Assembly (NCBI GenBank): GCA_031555315.1
Contig: JAVBUO010000005.1
Span: 375,589-439,588 of the forward strand
Direction: 5' to 3'
Length of the DNA stretch: 64,000 bases
Source of the DNA: JAVBJV01 sp031555315
GTDB lineage: Bacteria; Pseudomonadota; Alphaproteobacteria; Acetobacterales; Acetobacteraceae
Below, one piece after another: positions 51,870-59,879 of this stretch. A model generated the notes under the pieces. That model was given only the letters and a program-made list of their open reading frames with translations, was not told the origin of the DNA and searched no databases. The translations under genes were made by a program, and so were the position numbers. Each line of letters begins with the position of its first letter. Within the stretch, counting starts at the first letter, position 1.

Positions 51870-52892
51870 GTGGCGGGCGATCCGCGTTTCTTCGCCCGCA
51901 CCGGCCCGCACACGCTGGCCGGTATCGTGGCGGCGGCAGGTGGTTCAGTCGATTCTTCCGCTGATAGCGGCGCAATGTTCTCGGGCATTGCGCCGTTGCA
52001 GTTGGCGACCCCGGCCGATGTCAGTTTTCTGGACAACCGGCGTTATCTGCCGCTGCTGGCTGAAACCAAAGCCGGCGTGGTGATTGTGCATGCCGACATG
52101 GCGGCGCATGTGCCGGCCGGCGTTCTGGCTATTTCAACCTCCAATCCATATCTGGGCTGGGCCCAGGTGGCGGCGTTGTTTTATCCGCGCCCCCCTCTGG
52201 CCCCTGGGATACACGCCAGTGCGGTGATCGCCCCCGATGCGCTGGTCGACCCGACGGCCGAGATCGGCCCCTTCGTCGTGATCGGTGACAAGGCCGAGAT
52301 CGGTCCGCGGTGCCGGGTCGATTCACACGCGGTGATCGGCGCGGGGGTCTCTATGCGGGAAGACTGCCGGATCGGCAGTCACGCAAGCGTGACGTATGCC
52401 AGACTGGGCCGGCGCGTCGTGGTTTACCCCGGGGCGCGAATCGGTCAGGACGGTTTCGGCTTCGCCATGGGGCCGGGCGGCTTCGTCAGCGTGCCGCAAC
52501 TGGGGTGCGTCGTCCTGGAAGACGATGTCGAAGTCGGTGCAAATACGACGATTGATCGTGGTTCCGCTATGGATACGGTCATCGGCGCGGGGTCGCGGCT
52601 CGACAATCTGGTGCAGATTGGGCACAACGTCCGCTTGGGGCGCTGCTGTGTGCTGGCGGCACAGGTCGGGATTTCCGGTTCGACGGTTCTGGGCGACTTC
52701 GTTCAGATCGGCGGGCAGGGGGGGGTTGCGGGGCACCTGACGATCGGGCCTAAGGCGCGTGTCGCCGCGCAGTCCGGGGTGATGAACGATATACCGGCGG
52801 GGATCGAAGTGTTCGGGTCGCCGTCGCAGCCAGCCAAGGAGGCCTTTCGTGCGATTGCGGTTCTGCGCCGGTTGGCGAAGAAACGCCCTTAA
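51870..52892 (+). CDS. lpxD: UDP-3-O-acylglucosamine N-acyltransferase
   Basis: The 340-residue left-handed beta-helix enzyme adds the N-linked acyl chain in lipid A synthesis. The N-terminal uridine-binding domain (about 1-105) is followed by hexapeptide repeats (IGPFVVIGDKAEIG, VVVYPGARIGQDGFGFA) with the catalytic His region LVQIGHNVRLG near 249-259. The start is GTG 51870, five bases after the skp-like stop. It is followed closely by fabZ and lpxA. Confidence 0.96.
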   Translation: MAGDPRFFARTGPHTLAGIVAAAGGSVDSSADSGAMFSGIAPLQLATPADVSFLDNRRYLPLLAETKAGVVIVHADMAAHVPAGVLAISTSNPYLGWAQVAALFYPRPPLAPGIHASAVIAPDALVDPTAEIGPFVVIGDKAEIGPRCRVDSHAVIGAGVSMREDCRIGSHASVTYARLGRRVVVYPGARIGQDGFGFAMGPGGFVSVPQLGCVVLEDDVEVGANTTIDRGSAMDTVIGAGSRLDNLVQIGHNVRLGRCCVLAAQVGISGSTVLGDFVQIGGQGGVAGHLTIGPKARVAAQSGVMNDIPAGIEVFGSPSQPAKEAFRAIAVLRRLAKKRP

Positions 52893-52909
52893 CGTGACGT
52901 GGACGAAAC

Positions 52910-53392
52910 ATGATGGACGGCGCAGAAACAAAAACCGAAACTTTGCTTGAGGTTGCCAATATCGAACGCATCATGGAGGCGATTCCGCATCGCTATCCGT
53001 TTTTGATGATCGATCGTATTGTTGACATAAAGATCGGGGAATCAGCAGTCGGGATCAAGAACGTCTCGGTGAACGAGAATTTCTTTCAGGGCCATTTTCC
53101 GGCTCATCCGGTGATGCCGGGCGTTCTGATCATCGAAAGCATGGCGCAGACGGCGGCCGTGCTGGTGGTAGAAACCCTGGGGCAGGCGGCGAAGGGCAAG
53201 GTCGTGTATTTCATGTCGGTGGAAGGTGCGAAGTTTCGCAGGCCGGTGGTGCCGGGCGATCAGTTGCGTATCCATATCGTCAAAGAGCGCAGCCGTGGTA
53301 ATGTCTGGAAGTTCAAGGCGATCGCCCGGGTCGAGGGGACTGCGGTGGCCGAGGCGACCTATACCGCCATGATTATGGATAACGCCGGGTGA
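52910..53392 (+). CDS. fabZ: 3-hydroxyacyl-[acyl-carrier-protein] dehydratase FabZ
   Basis: The 160-residue hot-dog dehydratase has PHRYPFLMIDR near residues 26-36 and the active-site segment FFQGHFPAHPVMPGVLIIES near 59-78, with catalytic His63 and Glu77. It competes with LpxA/LpxD for hydroxyacyl-ACP, which explains its place in the lipid A cluster. ATG 52910 (or the next ATG at 52913) starts it, and its TGA overlaps the lpxA GTG. Confidence 0.97.
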   Translation: MMDGAETKTETLLEVANIERIMEAIPHRYPFLMIDRIVDIKIGESAVGIKNVSVNENFFQGHFPAHPVMPGVLIIESMAQTAAVLVVETLGQAAKGKVVYFMSVEGAKFRRPVVPGDQLRIHIVKERSRGNVWKFKAIARVEGTAVAEATYTAMIMDNAG

Positions 53393-54198
53393 ACCAGATC
53401 CATCCCAGCGCGATCATCGCGCCGGGGGCCAAATTGGGCGCAAATGTCCAAATTGGTCCCTATTGTACGGTTGGCCCGCATGTGGAGCTCGGTGATGGGG
53501 TGCGGCTGGTGTCGCACGTCGTGGTCGACGGCCACACGAAAATCGGCGCGCAGGCTGTGCTGTTTCCGTTCTGCACGGTAGGGCTGGCGCCACAGGATCT
53601 GAAGTACAAAGGCGAGGAAACCCAAACCGAGATCGGACCACGCACGCAGATCCGCGAGCACTGCTCGATCCATCGCGGCACGGTGACCGGCAGCGGCATC
53701 ACCAGGATCGGTGCGGACTGCCTGCTGATGGCCGTGGTTCATGTGGCGCACGACTGCGTGCTCGGCAATGGTGTGGTGGTCGCCAACAACGTCGTGCTGG
53801 GTGGTCATGTCGAGGTGGGTGACGCGACGGTGATCGGCGGATCGGCTGCGATCCATCAGTTCGTGCGGATCGGGCGCGGGGCGATGGTGGGGGGCGTATC
53901 GGGCGTCGAGGCCGATGTCATTCCCTTCGGCAGTGTGCTCGGCAATCGTGCGCGGCTGACCAGTCTGAACGTGATCGGGCTACGGCGCCGGGGGGTCGGC
54001 AAGTCGGACATTCTCAGTCTGCGTGCGGCCGTGCGTGCTCTGTTTCATGGGGACGGGGTGCGGGCGGAGCGCATCGGTGCGGTCGACGCCAAGTGGGGAA
54101 ATCAACCTTTGGTTGCGGAAATTCTGGCGTTCATGCGCGCACCCAGCCACCGCGGTTTGATCAGGGCGGCATGGAGCCACGCCGAGCGCGACGATTAG
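53389..54198 (+). CDS. lpxA: Acyl-[ACP]--UDP-N-acetylglucosamine O-acyltransferase
   Basis: The 269-residue hexapeptide-repeat protein starts lipid A synthesis. Motifs are IHPSAIIAPGAKLGANVQIG at the N-terminus, GLAPQDLKYKGE and REHCSIHRGT in the middle, and the catalytic His in VVHVAHDCVLGN near residues 118-129. A helical C-terminal domain follows. The start is GTG 53389, overlapping the fabZ stop. A long hairpin lies just downstream instead of the usual directly adjoining lpxI. Confidence 0.96.
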   Translation: MNQIHPSAIIAPGAKLGANVQIGPYCTVGPHVELGDGVRLVSHVVVDGHTKIGAQAVLFPFCTVGLAPQDLKYKGEETQTEIGPRTQIREHCSIHRGTVTGSGITRIGADCLLMAVVHVAHDCVLGNGVVVANNVVLGGHVEVGDATVIGGSAAIHQFVRIGRGAMVGGVSGVEADVIPFGSVLGNRARLTSLNVIGLRRRGVGKSDILSLRAAVRALFHGDGVRAERIGAVDAKWGNQPLVAEILAFMRAPSHRGLIRAAWSHAERDD

Positions 54199-54206
54199 CT
54201 GAGGCG

Positions 54207-54242
54207 GCGCGCGATCTGAACGGTTCAGTTCAGAAAGCGCGC
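54207..54242. terminator. Extended hairpin between lpxA and a convergent small ORF
   Basis: GCGCGC (54207-54212) pairs with GCGCGC (54237-54242), and TCTGAAC (54215-54221) with GTTCAGA (54228-54234) around a six-base loop, separated by a two-base internal mismatch (GA/AA). It lies nine bases after the lpxA stop and covers the end of the minus-strand relic, so it may serve both directions. There is no T-run. Confidence 0.5.
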
Positions 54243-54401
54243 GGTGCTACAGCCGATAGCTTCGCTATGGCAGGCGGTGACGGCCTGCTCTATCGCGGCG
54301 AGTGTCAGATTGAGGTGGAGCTTTTCTGCTTCTGTGGCCAGCATGCGCAGGCAGCCAATGATGCCGGACGCGCTGTTTTCGAGTGGATCGACGGAATCCA
54401 T
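54225..54401 (-). pseudogene. Frameshifted small unknown ORF behind lpxA
   Basis: On the minus strand ATG 54401 opens MDSVDPLENS. One base-step later another frame continues as ASGIIGCLRMLATEAEKLHL and onward, ending STARFLN at the stop 54225-54227. Joined, they make a smooth, helical, roughly 58-residue protein, while each frame alone is incomplete (the first runs into nonsense Arg/His-rich sequence). I read this as a small gene broken by a 1- or 2-base indel in GAAAACAGCGTCC near 54370. The function is unknown, and a related intact copy would have to be found to prove it. Confidence 0.4.
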
Positions 54402-54425
54402 AAGGCACCGTAATCGTTCAAGTCA

Positions 54426-54548
54426 GTGAATGATTTTTTTATGTTAGCCGGGGAACTTATCGCTGAAAAAGGCTATGTCGTGCAACAGAAATCGTATGTA
54501 GGGCTATATGAGATTATTATACCAGCTCTACTGGAAACGCACTTCTAG
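54426..54548 (+). CDS. Short AT-rich unknown ORF upstream of lpxI
   Basis: GTG 54426 (or ATG 54441) opens 40 (or 35) residues, VNDFFMLAGELIAEKGYVVQ and so on, to TAG 54546-54548. The amino-acid make-up is protein-like but the DNA is visibly more AT-rich than all neighbours, so it may be a fragment of a transferred gene or a leader rather than a working gene. No family is recognised and no good ribosome site is seen. Confidence 0.2.
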   Translation: MNDFFMLAGELIAEKGYVVQQKSYVGLYEIIIPALLETHF

Positions 54549-54561
54549 ACTTAGGGTATAA

Positions 54562-55416
54562 ATGACAGTTGAAATTTCAACTTTAGGTATTATTGCCGGC
54601 AGCGGCCCGCTTCCAGGGCGGGTTGCCGCTGCTGCCGTTGCCGCCGGGCGTCATGTCTTCATCGTCGGCATCGAAGGGTTCGCCGAACCGGCGGTGATCG
54701 GTGCCTGGCCACATGCAACCGTACGGCTGGGCGCGGCCGGCAAGCTGCTGTCGTTGATGCGCAATGCGGGGGTGAGGGATCTGGTGCTGGTCGGGCCGGT
54801 TCGGCGTCCGTCGTGGCTCAGCCTCTATCCCGATGCGGAAGGCGCCAAACTGCTGACCAGGATCGGCAAGGCGGCGTTTTCCGGTGACGACGGTCTGCTG
54901 GCGGCGATTGTGCGCGTACTGGGGGAAGAAGGGTTTCGTGTGTTGGGCGCACATGAGGTGCTGACCGAGGCGCTGGCCCCCGAAGGGCTGTTGAGCCGCG
55001 CCGCGCCGGATGCGGCGGCGATGGCTGATATCCGCCGTGGCGTGGATGTCGTGCGCATGCTGGGGCGTGTGGATGTCGGGCAGTGCTGTGTGGTGCAGCA
55101 GGGCGTGGTGCTGGCGGTGGAAGCGATCGAAGGCACCGACGCCATGCTGGCGCGCGCGGCGGCCTTGTGCCGGCCAGGGGCGCCGGGCGTGTTGGTGAAA
55201 CTGGTGAAGCCGGGGCAGGATCGCCGTGCCGACCTGCCGACCATCGGCCCCAATACCATGCTTGGCGCCAAGGCTGCCGGGCTGGCGGGGATTGCATTCG
55301 AAGGGAACGGCACCATTCTGTCCGATCGGGAAGGCACGGTCGCTGCGGCTGATGCGAACGGGCTGTTTCTGCTGGGACTGAGTGAGGCCGAGATCAGGGA
55401 GAGTCAGACGCCATGA
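54562..55416 (+). CDS. lpxI: UDP-2,3-diacylglucosamine pyrophosphatase LpxI
   Basis: The 284-residue protein is the LpxI (formerly DUF1009) hydrolase, which converts UDP-2,3-diacylglucosamine to lipid X in bacteria lacking LpxH. It opens with LGIIAGSGPLPGRVAAAA near residues 7-24, contains LVLVGPVRRPSW, and has the C-terminal catalytic domain with AVEAIEGTDAML near 190-201, LVKLVKPGQDRRADLPTIG and AGIAFEGNGTIL. It is separated from lpxA by 363 bases of unusual sequence, and lpxB does not follow. AGGG lies five bases before ATG 54562. Confidence 0.94.
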   Translation: MTVEISTLGIIAGSGPLPGRVAAAAVAAGRHVFIVGIEGFAEPAVIGAWPHATVRLGAAGKLLSLMRNAGVRDLVLVGPVRRPSWLSLYPDAEGAKLLTRIGKAAFSGDDGLLAAIVRVLGEEGFRVLGAHEVLTEALAPEGLLSRAAPDAAAMADIRRGVDVVRMLGRVDVGQCCVVQQGVVLAVEAIEGTDAMLARAAALCRPGAPGVLVKLVKPGQDRRADLPTIGPNTMLGAKAAGLAGIAFEGNGTILSDREGTVAAADANGLFLLGLSEAEIRESQTP

Positions 55417-55808
55417 GCGAAGATTACAGTTTCCTGCACACGATGATCAGGGTCGGAAATCTCGACCGTTCGGTGAGATTTTATACCGAATGCCTGGGGA
55501 TGCGCGAACTGCGCCGCACCGATGTGCCGGATGGAAAATACACGCTGGTCTTCGTGGGCTACGGACCGGAGCCCGCGCATTCGGTGATCGAGCTGACATA
55601 CAACTACGGCGTCGAGAAATACGAACTCGGCACCGCATTCGGCCATCTGGCGATTGGTGTGCCCGATATCAGGGCCTCGGTCGAAAAGATCCGCGCGGCG
55701 GGCGGCAAGGTTACGCGCGAACCCGGCCCGGTGAAGTTCGGCAGCACGGTGATCGCGTTCGTCGAAGACCCGGACGGTTATAAAATCGAACTGATCGAAC
55801 GCAAATAA
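55413..55808 (+). CDS. gloA: Lactoylglutathione lyase (glyoxalase I)
   Basis: The 131-residue VOC-fold enzyme has FLHTMIRVGNLDRSVRFYTE with the first metal His, the first metal-site Glu in SVIELTYNYG, GHLAIGVPDI with the second His, and DPDGYKIELIER with the last Glu. It detoxifies methylglyoxal as the glutathione hemithioacetal. Its ATG overlaps the lpxI stop by four bases, so it has taken the place where lpxB often stands. A strong terminator follows. Confidence 0.96.
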   Translation: MSEDYSFLHTMIRVGNLDRSVRFYTECLGMRELRRTDVPDGKYTLVFVGYGPEPAHSVIELTYNYGVEKYELGTAFGHLAIGVPDIRASVEKIRAAGGKVTREPGPVKFGSTVIAFVEDPDGYKIELIERK

Positions 55809-55837
55809 AAACGAACGCGGTGAAAGCATAAGCACAG

Positions 55838-55870
55838 AAGAACCGGCGGGACAGATCCCGCCGGTTCTTT
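55838..55870. terminator. Bidirectional rho-independent terminator between gloA and norB
   Basis: AAGAACCGGCGGGA (55838-55851) pairs perfectly over 14 bases with 55856-55869 around the loop CAGA, ending in T residues on the plus strand. gloA and the nitric oxide reductase gene converge on it. Confidence 0.88.
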
Positions 55871-55916
55871 GTTTGCAAAAGTGGAAGGACGCATCACTGC
55901 GCCCTTCCAAGGTGGG

Positions 55917-58187
55917 TCAGACGCGCTGGGTCGCGCCGCTGACCTGTGCACTGCCGCCCTGCTTTCCAGCCAGCTTCAGGGCGAAGAAGATCAAAAACAG
56001 CAGGCCGACGCCGAATACGATGTCACCCGGCACACGCAGCCACACCATGGCGCGCATGAACTCGGACTGCACCACTTCCGGCGAGCGGGCGAACCACAGG
56101 CCCTCCGAGATGGACGCCCACGCCTGATAGATGCCGGCCGGCACCAGCGACATGAACACCATCATCGCCAGCCCGATGTTCAGACCCCAGTACATCGGCT
56201 TCAGCAGGTTGTCGGCCCAGTTGGCGACCGGCGTCAGCCCGCGCAGGCAGAACAGCATCAGACCGATCCCCAGCATCCCATACACGCCGAACAGCGCGGC
56301 ATGGCCATGGGCTGCGGTCAGGTTCAGACCCTGCACATAGTAGAGCGAGATCGGCGGGTTGATGGTGAAGCCCAGCAGGCCGGCGCCCACGCAGTTCCAG
56401 AAGCCGACCGCCACGAAGCACAGGATCGGCCAGCGATAGGCGGCCACCCACGGCGCCGCCTTGGACCGGCGGTAGTTGCTGTAGCCTTCGAAGCCCACCA
56501 GCGCCAGCGGCACCACTTCCAGCGCCGAGAACATAGCGCCGATGGCGATCACCGAAGTCGGTGTGCCGGTGAAGTACAGATGATGCAGCGTACCCAGAAT
56601 GCCGCCGAACAGGAACACGATGGTTTCCAGAACGATGGCGGTGTGGGCGGTGGACGAACGGATCAGGCCGAGCTTCGAGAAGATCAGCGCGATCACCGCG
56701 GTGGCGAACACTTCGAAGAAGCCTTCCACCCACAGATGGACCAGCCACCAGCGCCAGTATTCGACCATCGCGTAGTGAGTCTTCTGGCCCCACATCAGCG
56801 ACGACGCATAGAACAGCCCGATGCAGGTCGCGGCCACGAACACCATGGCGATCAGGCCGCGGCTTTCGGACGGGCGCATCAGCGCGGGCCACAGGGCGCG
56901 CGCCATCAGCACCAGCCACAGGATCAGGCCGATGAACAGCAGGTACTGCCACAGACGGCCCATGCTGGTGTATTCCAGACCCTGGTTGCCGACCCAGAAG
57001 CTGAAGTCCACGCCGGCGCGCTGTAGGGTGCCGATCCAGCTCGTTGCGATCGAACCGGCGACCAGAAAGACCAGCGCGATGAACAGGAAGTTCACACCGA
57101 ACACCTGGAATTTCGGCTCGTGCCCGGACAGGGCGGGGGCGATGTAAAGCCCGGTCGCCAGCCACGCGGTCGCGATCCAGAACACGCTGAGCTGCGTGTG
57201 CATGGTGCGGCTCATGCTGAACGGCAGGATGTCGGCGATCGGGATACCGAAGAACGCCTCGCCTTCGACCGCGTAGTGCGCCGAGATGACGCCCATCCCG
57301 ACCTGCACCAGGAACAGTGCGATCACCACGTAGAAATACTTCAGCGTGGCCTTCATCGACGGGGTCGGCCGCAGCCCGAGCAGCGGGTCGGTGGCCGGGA
57401 CGGTCGGGTCGGCTTCCTCGTGGTTCGAGACGTGCAGCCAGATCAGGCCGGCAACTCCCGCCAGCAGGAGAATTATGCTGGCGACCGACCATACCCCTGT
57501 GCCCGTTGTCGGCGTGTTGCCGACCAGCGGTTCGTGCGGCCAGTTGCTGGTGTAGGTCAGGTTGGTTTCACCCGGACGGTCGGTGGTTGCGGACCAGCTC
57601 GACCAGAACACGAAAGCGGGCAGCGCCTTTAGCATGTCCTCGTCGCGGATCACGCCGTTCATCATCGCGTATTGTTCGCGCAATGCGTTGAGCGACGGAT
57701 CGCCGCCGAACAGCGCGCGATAGTGCATGGCGACCTGTTCGATCACCGCGGCGCGGTCGGCCGAAACTGTCAATACGCCGGTGGCAGGGTCGTAAGTGTT
57801 GGTGCGCATCTGTGTTCTCAGGCGTGCCCGCAGGGCGCCCTGCGCTTCTTCCGAAAGCTGCTCGAAAGGTTTGCCGGCTTCGTGCTGTGCCCAGTAGTCC
57901 AGCAGCCCGACGGCTTCGCGGTGCAGCCAGTCGGCCGACCAGTCGGGCGCGATGTAGCTGCCGTGTCCCCACACGGAACCGACTTGTTGTCCGCCGGATG
58001 CCAGCCAGGCCTGCTGACCGAGCTGAATATCGTCGCCGGTATAGAGAGTACGACCATCGGCCGTGACGACTTTCTGGGGAATGGGGGGGGCTGTTTGATA
58101 GATTTCCCGGCCTTGCCATCCCAGAATGGCGAAGGAGCAGAAAAACATTATGGTGAGCCACCACCATAACTTGCGCGACGATTTCAT
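55917..58187 (-). CDS. norB: Quinol-dependent nitric oxide reductase (qNOR, single subunit)
   Basis: The 756-residue membrane enzyme reduces NO to N2O with electrons from quinol. The fused N-terminal domain (about 30-215) contains GHGSYIAPDWSADWLHRE near 74-91 and no CxxCH heme c motif, which marks the quinol type. The heme/copper-oxidase-like core has the expected His ligands: His330 (MHTQLSVFW), His484 (VHLWVEGFFEVF), the pair His535/536 (GTLHHLYFTG), and His627/629 (AAHGHAALFG). No other denitrification gene is nearby, so NO detoxification is the likely role. A possible NsrR-type site lies upstream. Length and motifs are complete. Confidence 0.95.
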   Translation of the reverse strand: MKSSRKLWWWLTIMFFCSFAILGWQGREIYQTAPPIPQKVVTADGRTLYTGDDIQLGQQAWLASGGQQVGSVWGHGSYIAPDWSADWLHREAVGLLDYWAQHEAGKPFEQLSEEAQGALRARLRTQMRTNTYDPATGVLTVSADRAAVIEQVAMHYRALFGGDPSLNALREQYAMMNGVIRDEDMLKALPAFVFWSSWSATTDRPGETNLTYTSNWPHEPLVGNTPTTGTGVWSVASIILLLAGVAGLIWLHVSNHEEADPTVPATDPLLGLRPTPSMKATLKYFYVVIALFLVQVGMGVISAHYAVEGEAFFGIPIADILPFSMSRTMHTQLSVFWIATAWLATGLYIAPALSGHEPKFQVFGVNFLFIALVFLVAGSIATSWIGTLQRAGVDFSFWVGNQGLEYTSMGRLWQYLLFIGLILWLVLMARALWPALMRPSESRGLIAMVFVAATCIGLFYASSLMWGQKTHYAMVEYWRWWLVHLWVEGFFEVFATAVIALIFSKLGLIRSSTAHTAIVLETIVFLFGGILGTLHHLYFTGTPTSVIAIGAMFSALEVVPLALVGFEGYSNYRRSKAAPWVAAYRWPILCFVAVGFWNCVGAGLLGFTINPPISLYYVQGLNLTAAHGHAALFGVYGMLGIGLMLFCLRGLTPVANWADNLLKPMYWGLNIGLAMMVFMSLVPAGIYQAWASISEGLWFARSPEVVQSEFMRAMVWLRVPGDIVFGVGLLFLIFFALKLAGKQGGSAQVSGATQRV

Positions 58188-58229
58188 AGGTTTTCTCCGG
58201 AAGACCTGAAGTCGGTTGGTAGCCGAGAT

Positions 58230-58264
58230 ATGCGCATTTTAAATACTTATTTTGAAATACGCAA
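58230..58264 (-). promoter_or_regulatory. Possible NsrR-type operator upstream of norB
   Basis: On the minus strand the 11-base core ATTTAAAATGC (58244 down to 58234) is identical to the centre of the NsrR consensus as I remember it (arms ATGCATTT/AAATGCAT). A second similar element, GTATTTCAAAAT, lies about 16 bases further upstream. Both are about 45-75 bases before the norB start in an AT-rich stretch. NsrR derepression by NO would fit the gene, but the outer arms match poorly. Confidence 0.4.
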
Positions 58265-58299
58265 ATTTTCGGACACTTTGTTGCGCCACAGTTTCAAAA

Positions 58300-58334
58300 T
58301 TATAAGAAAGGCACGTTAAGTGCCTTTCTTATAA
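58300..58334 (-). terminator. Rho-independent terminator after gltX
   Basis: A perfect 15-bp inverted repeat (58300-58314 with 58320-58334) around a five-base loop, with A/T-rich flanks. Read on the minus strand the hairpin is followed by ATTTTG. It lies 24 bases after the gltX stop and upstream of the norB control region, separating the two minus-strand genes. Confidence 0.85.
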
Positions 58335-58358
58335 CCATTTTATAAATTACTTGCTGGC

Positions 58359-59756
58359 TTACGCGACCGCGGCGGCGATTCGGGTCTGTGTCTCATCCGG
58401 CCCCAACGCTGCCAGCGTTGCATCGATCGGCGGGCTGGTGGTCGTGCCGGTCAGCGCAGCGCGCAGCGGTTGCGCCACGGCGCCCAGCTTGACGCCTTTT
58501 TCTTCGGCGAAGGCCTTCAACATATCGTGCAACTGCGCGGCTTCGAACGGTGTCGCTTTCAGCCGCACAGCGAGTTCGCGCAGCATGGTCTTCGCAGTGT
58601 CGGTCAGCAGGGCGGCGGCTTTGGCGTCGAATGCGAAAGGCGCGGGGCGGGCCAGAAATGCCGCGGCATCGGCCAGTTCCACCAGGGTTCTCGCACGTTC
58701 CTTAAGGCCCGGCATCAGGGTGCGGATCCGTGCTTTGGCGGCATCGTCCAGCCGCAGTCCTTCGCGCGCTGTCAGACGGTCGATCACATCGGCTGTCAGC
58801 CGCGTATCGTCGGCCTGACGCAGCCAGACACCGTTCACGTGATCGAGCTTCGCATAATCCATGCGGCTGGCGGCGCGGCCGACATCGGACACGTCGAACA
58901 GCTTCACCGCCTCTTCGCGGCCGACGATTTCGGTATCGCCGTGTCCCCAGCCGAGGCGCAGCAGATAGTTGATCAATCCTTCCGGCAGATAGCCGCGTTC
59001 CCTGAATTCCATCACGTTCACGGCGCCGTGGCGTTTCGACAGTTTTGCACCGTCGGCGCCGTGGATCAGCGGGATGTGTGCGAACGCGGGCGGCGTCCAG
59101 CCCATCGCGTCGTACACCATGCGCTGGCGGAAGGTGTTGGTGATGTGATCATCGCCGCGGATCACCGTGGTGATGTTCATGTCGTGATCGTCGACCACCA
59201 CCGCGTGCAGATAGGTCGGGCGGCCGTCGCTGCGCAGGATGATCATGTCGTCCAGTTCGGCGTTGGCGACATGGATCGTGCCCTGCACCAGATCGTGCAC
59301 GACGGTTTCCCCCTCGCGCGGGGCCTTGATGCGGATGGCGCCTTTCGCACCCGGCGGCGCTTCCGATGGATCACGGTCGCGCCAGTAACCGTTGTAGCGC
59401 GGCGGGCGTCCTTCCTTCATCGCCGCTTCGCGCATCGCGGCCAGTTCCTCGGGCGTGTCGAATGCCAGATACGCCTTGCCCGTGCGCAGCAGTTCGTGCG
59501 CGACCTCGGCATGGCGCGGCTCGCGCGCACGCTGGAACACCGGCGGCTCGTCGGGGTGCAGGCCCAGCCAGTCCAGCGCTTCCAGAATGGCGGCGGTTGC
59601 ACCGGGCACTTCGCGTTCGCTGTCGGTGTCCTCGATCCGCAGCAGGAACTTGCCGCCGTGATGGCGCGCGTGCAGCCAGTTGAACAGGGCGGTGCGAACG
59701 CCGCCGATATGCAGAAACCCGGTGGGAGACGGGGCGAAACGGGTGATGATCGACAT
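58359..59756 (-). CDS. gltX: Glutamyl-tRNA synthetase
   Basis: The 465-residue class I synthetase has RFAPSPTGFLHIGGVRTALFN near residues 6-26 with the HIGH-type motif, LLRIEDTDSER, and the KMSKS-type loop AKLSKRHGAVNVM. A helical anticodon-binding region ends the protein. It charges tRNA-Glu and possibly tRNA-Gln, since bacteria of this group usually use the amidotransferase route. Length is normal. It is divergent from comEC, with 123 bases between the two starts. Confidence 0.96.
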   Translation of the reverse strand: MSIITRFAPSPTGFLHIGGVRTALFNWLHARHHGGKFLLRIEDTDSEREVPGATAAILEALDWLGLHPDEPPVFQRAREPRHAEVAHELLRTGKAYLAFDTPEELAAMREAAMKEGRPPRYNGYWRDRDPSEAPPGAKGAIRIKAPREGETVVHDLVQGTIHVANAELDDMIILRSDGRPTYLHAVVVDDHDMNITTVIRGDDHITNTFRQRMVYDAMGWTPPAFAHIPLIHGADGAKLSKRHGAVNVMEFRERGYLPEGLINYLLRLGWGHGDTEIVGREEAVKLFDVSDVGRAASRMDYAKLDHVNGVWLRQADDTRLTADVIDRLTAREGLRLDDAAKARIRTLMPGLKERARTLVELADAAAFLARPAPFAFDAKAAALLTDTAKTMLRELAVRLKATPFEAAQLHDMLKAFAEEKGVKLGAVAQPLRAALTGTTTSPPIDATLAALGPDETQTRIAAAVA

Positions 59757-59879
59757 GCAGGCTGTTTAGAGGATGTCCCTGCTTCATGGAAGCGCCTCGA
59801 AATCAGGGGCGAGATGATTTAAACCTTCTGTGGAAATTATGCGTGCGAAATACACCCGGAGGGAAAAGTCAGCACACCC

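Noticed and set aside
54093..54413. A 106-codon plus-strand frame across the lpxA end and the gap
   Set aside because: It starts inside lpxA in another frame; its sense is explained by lpxA and by the more protein-like minus-strand relic.
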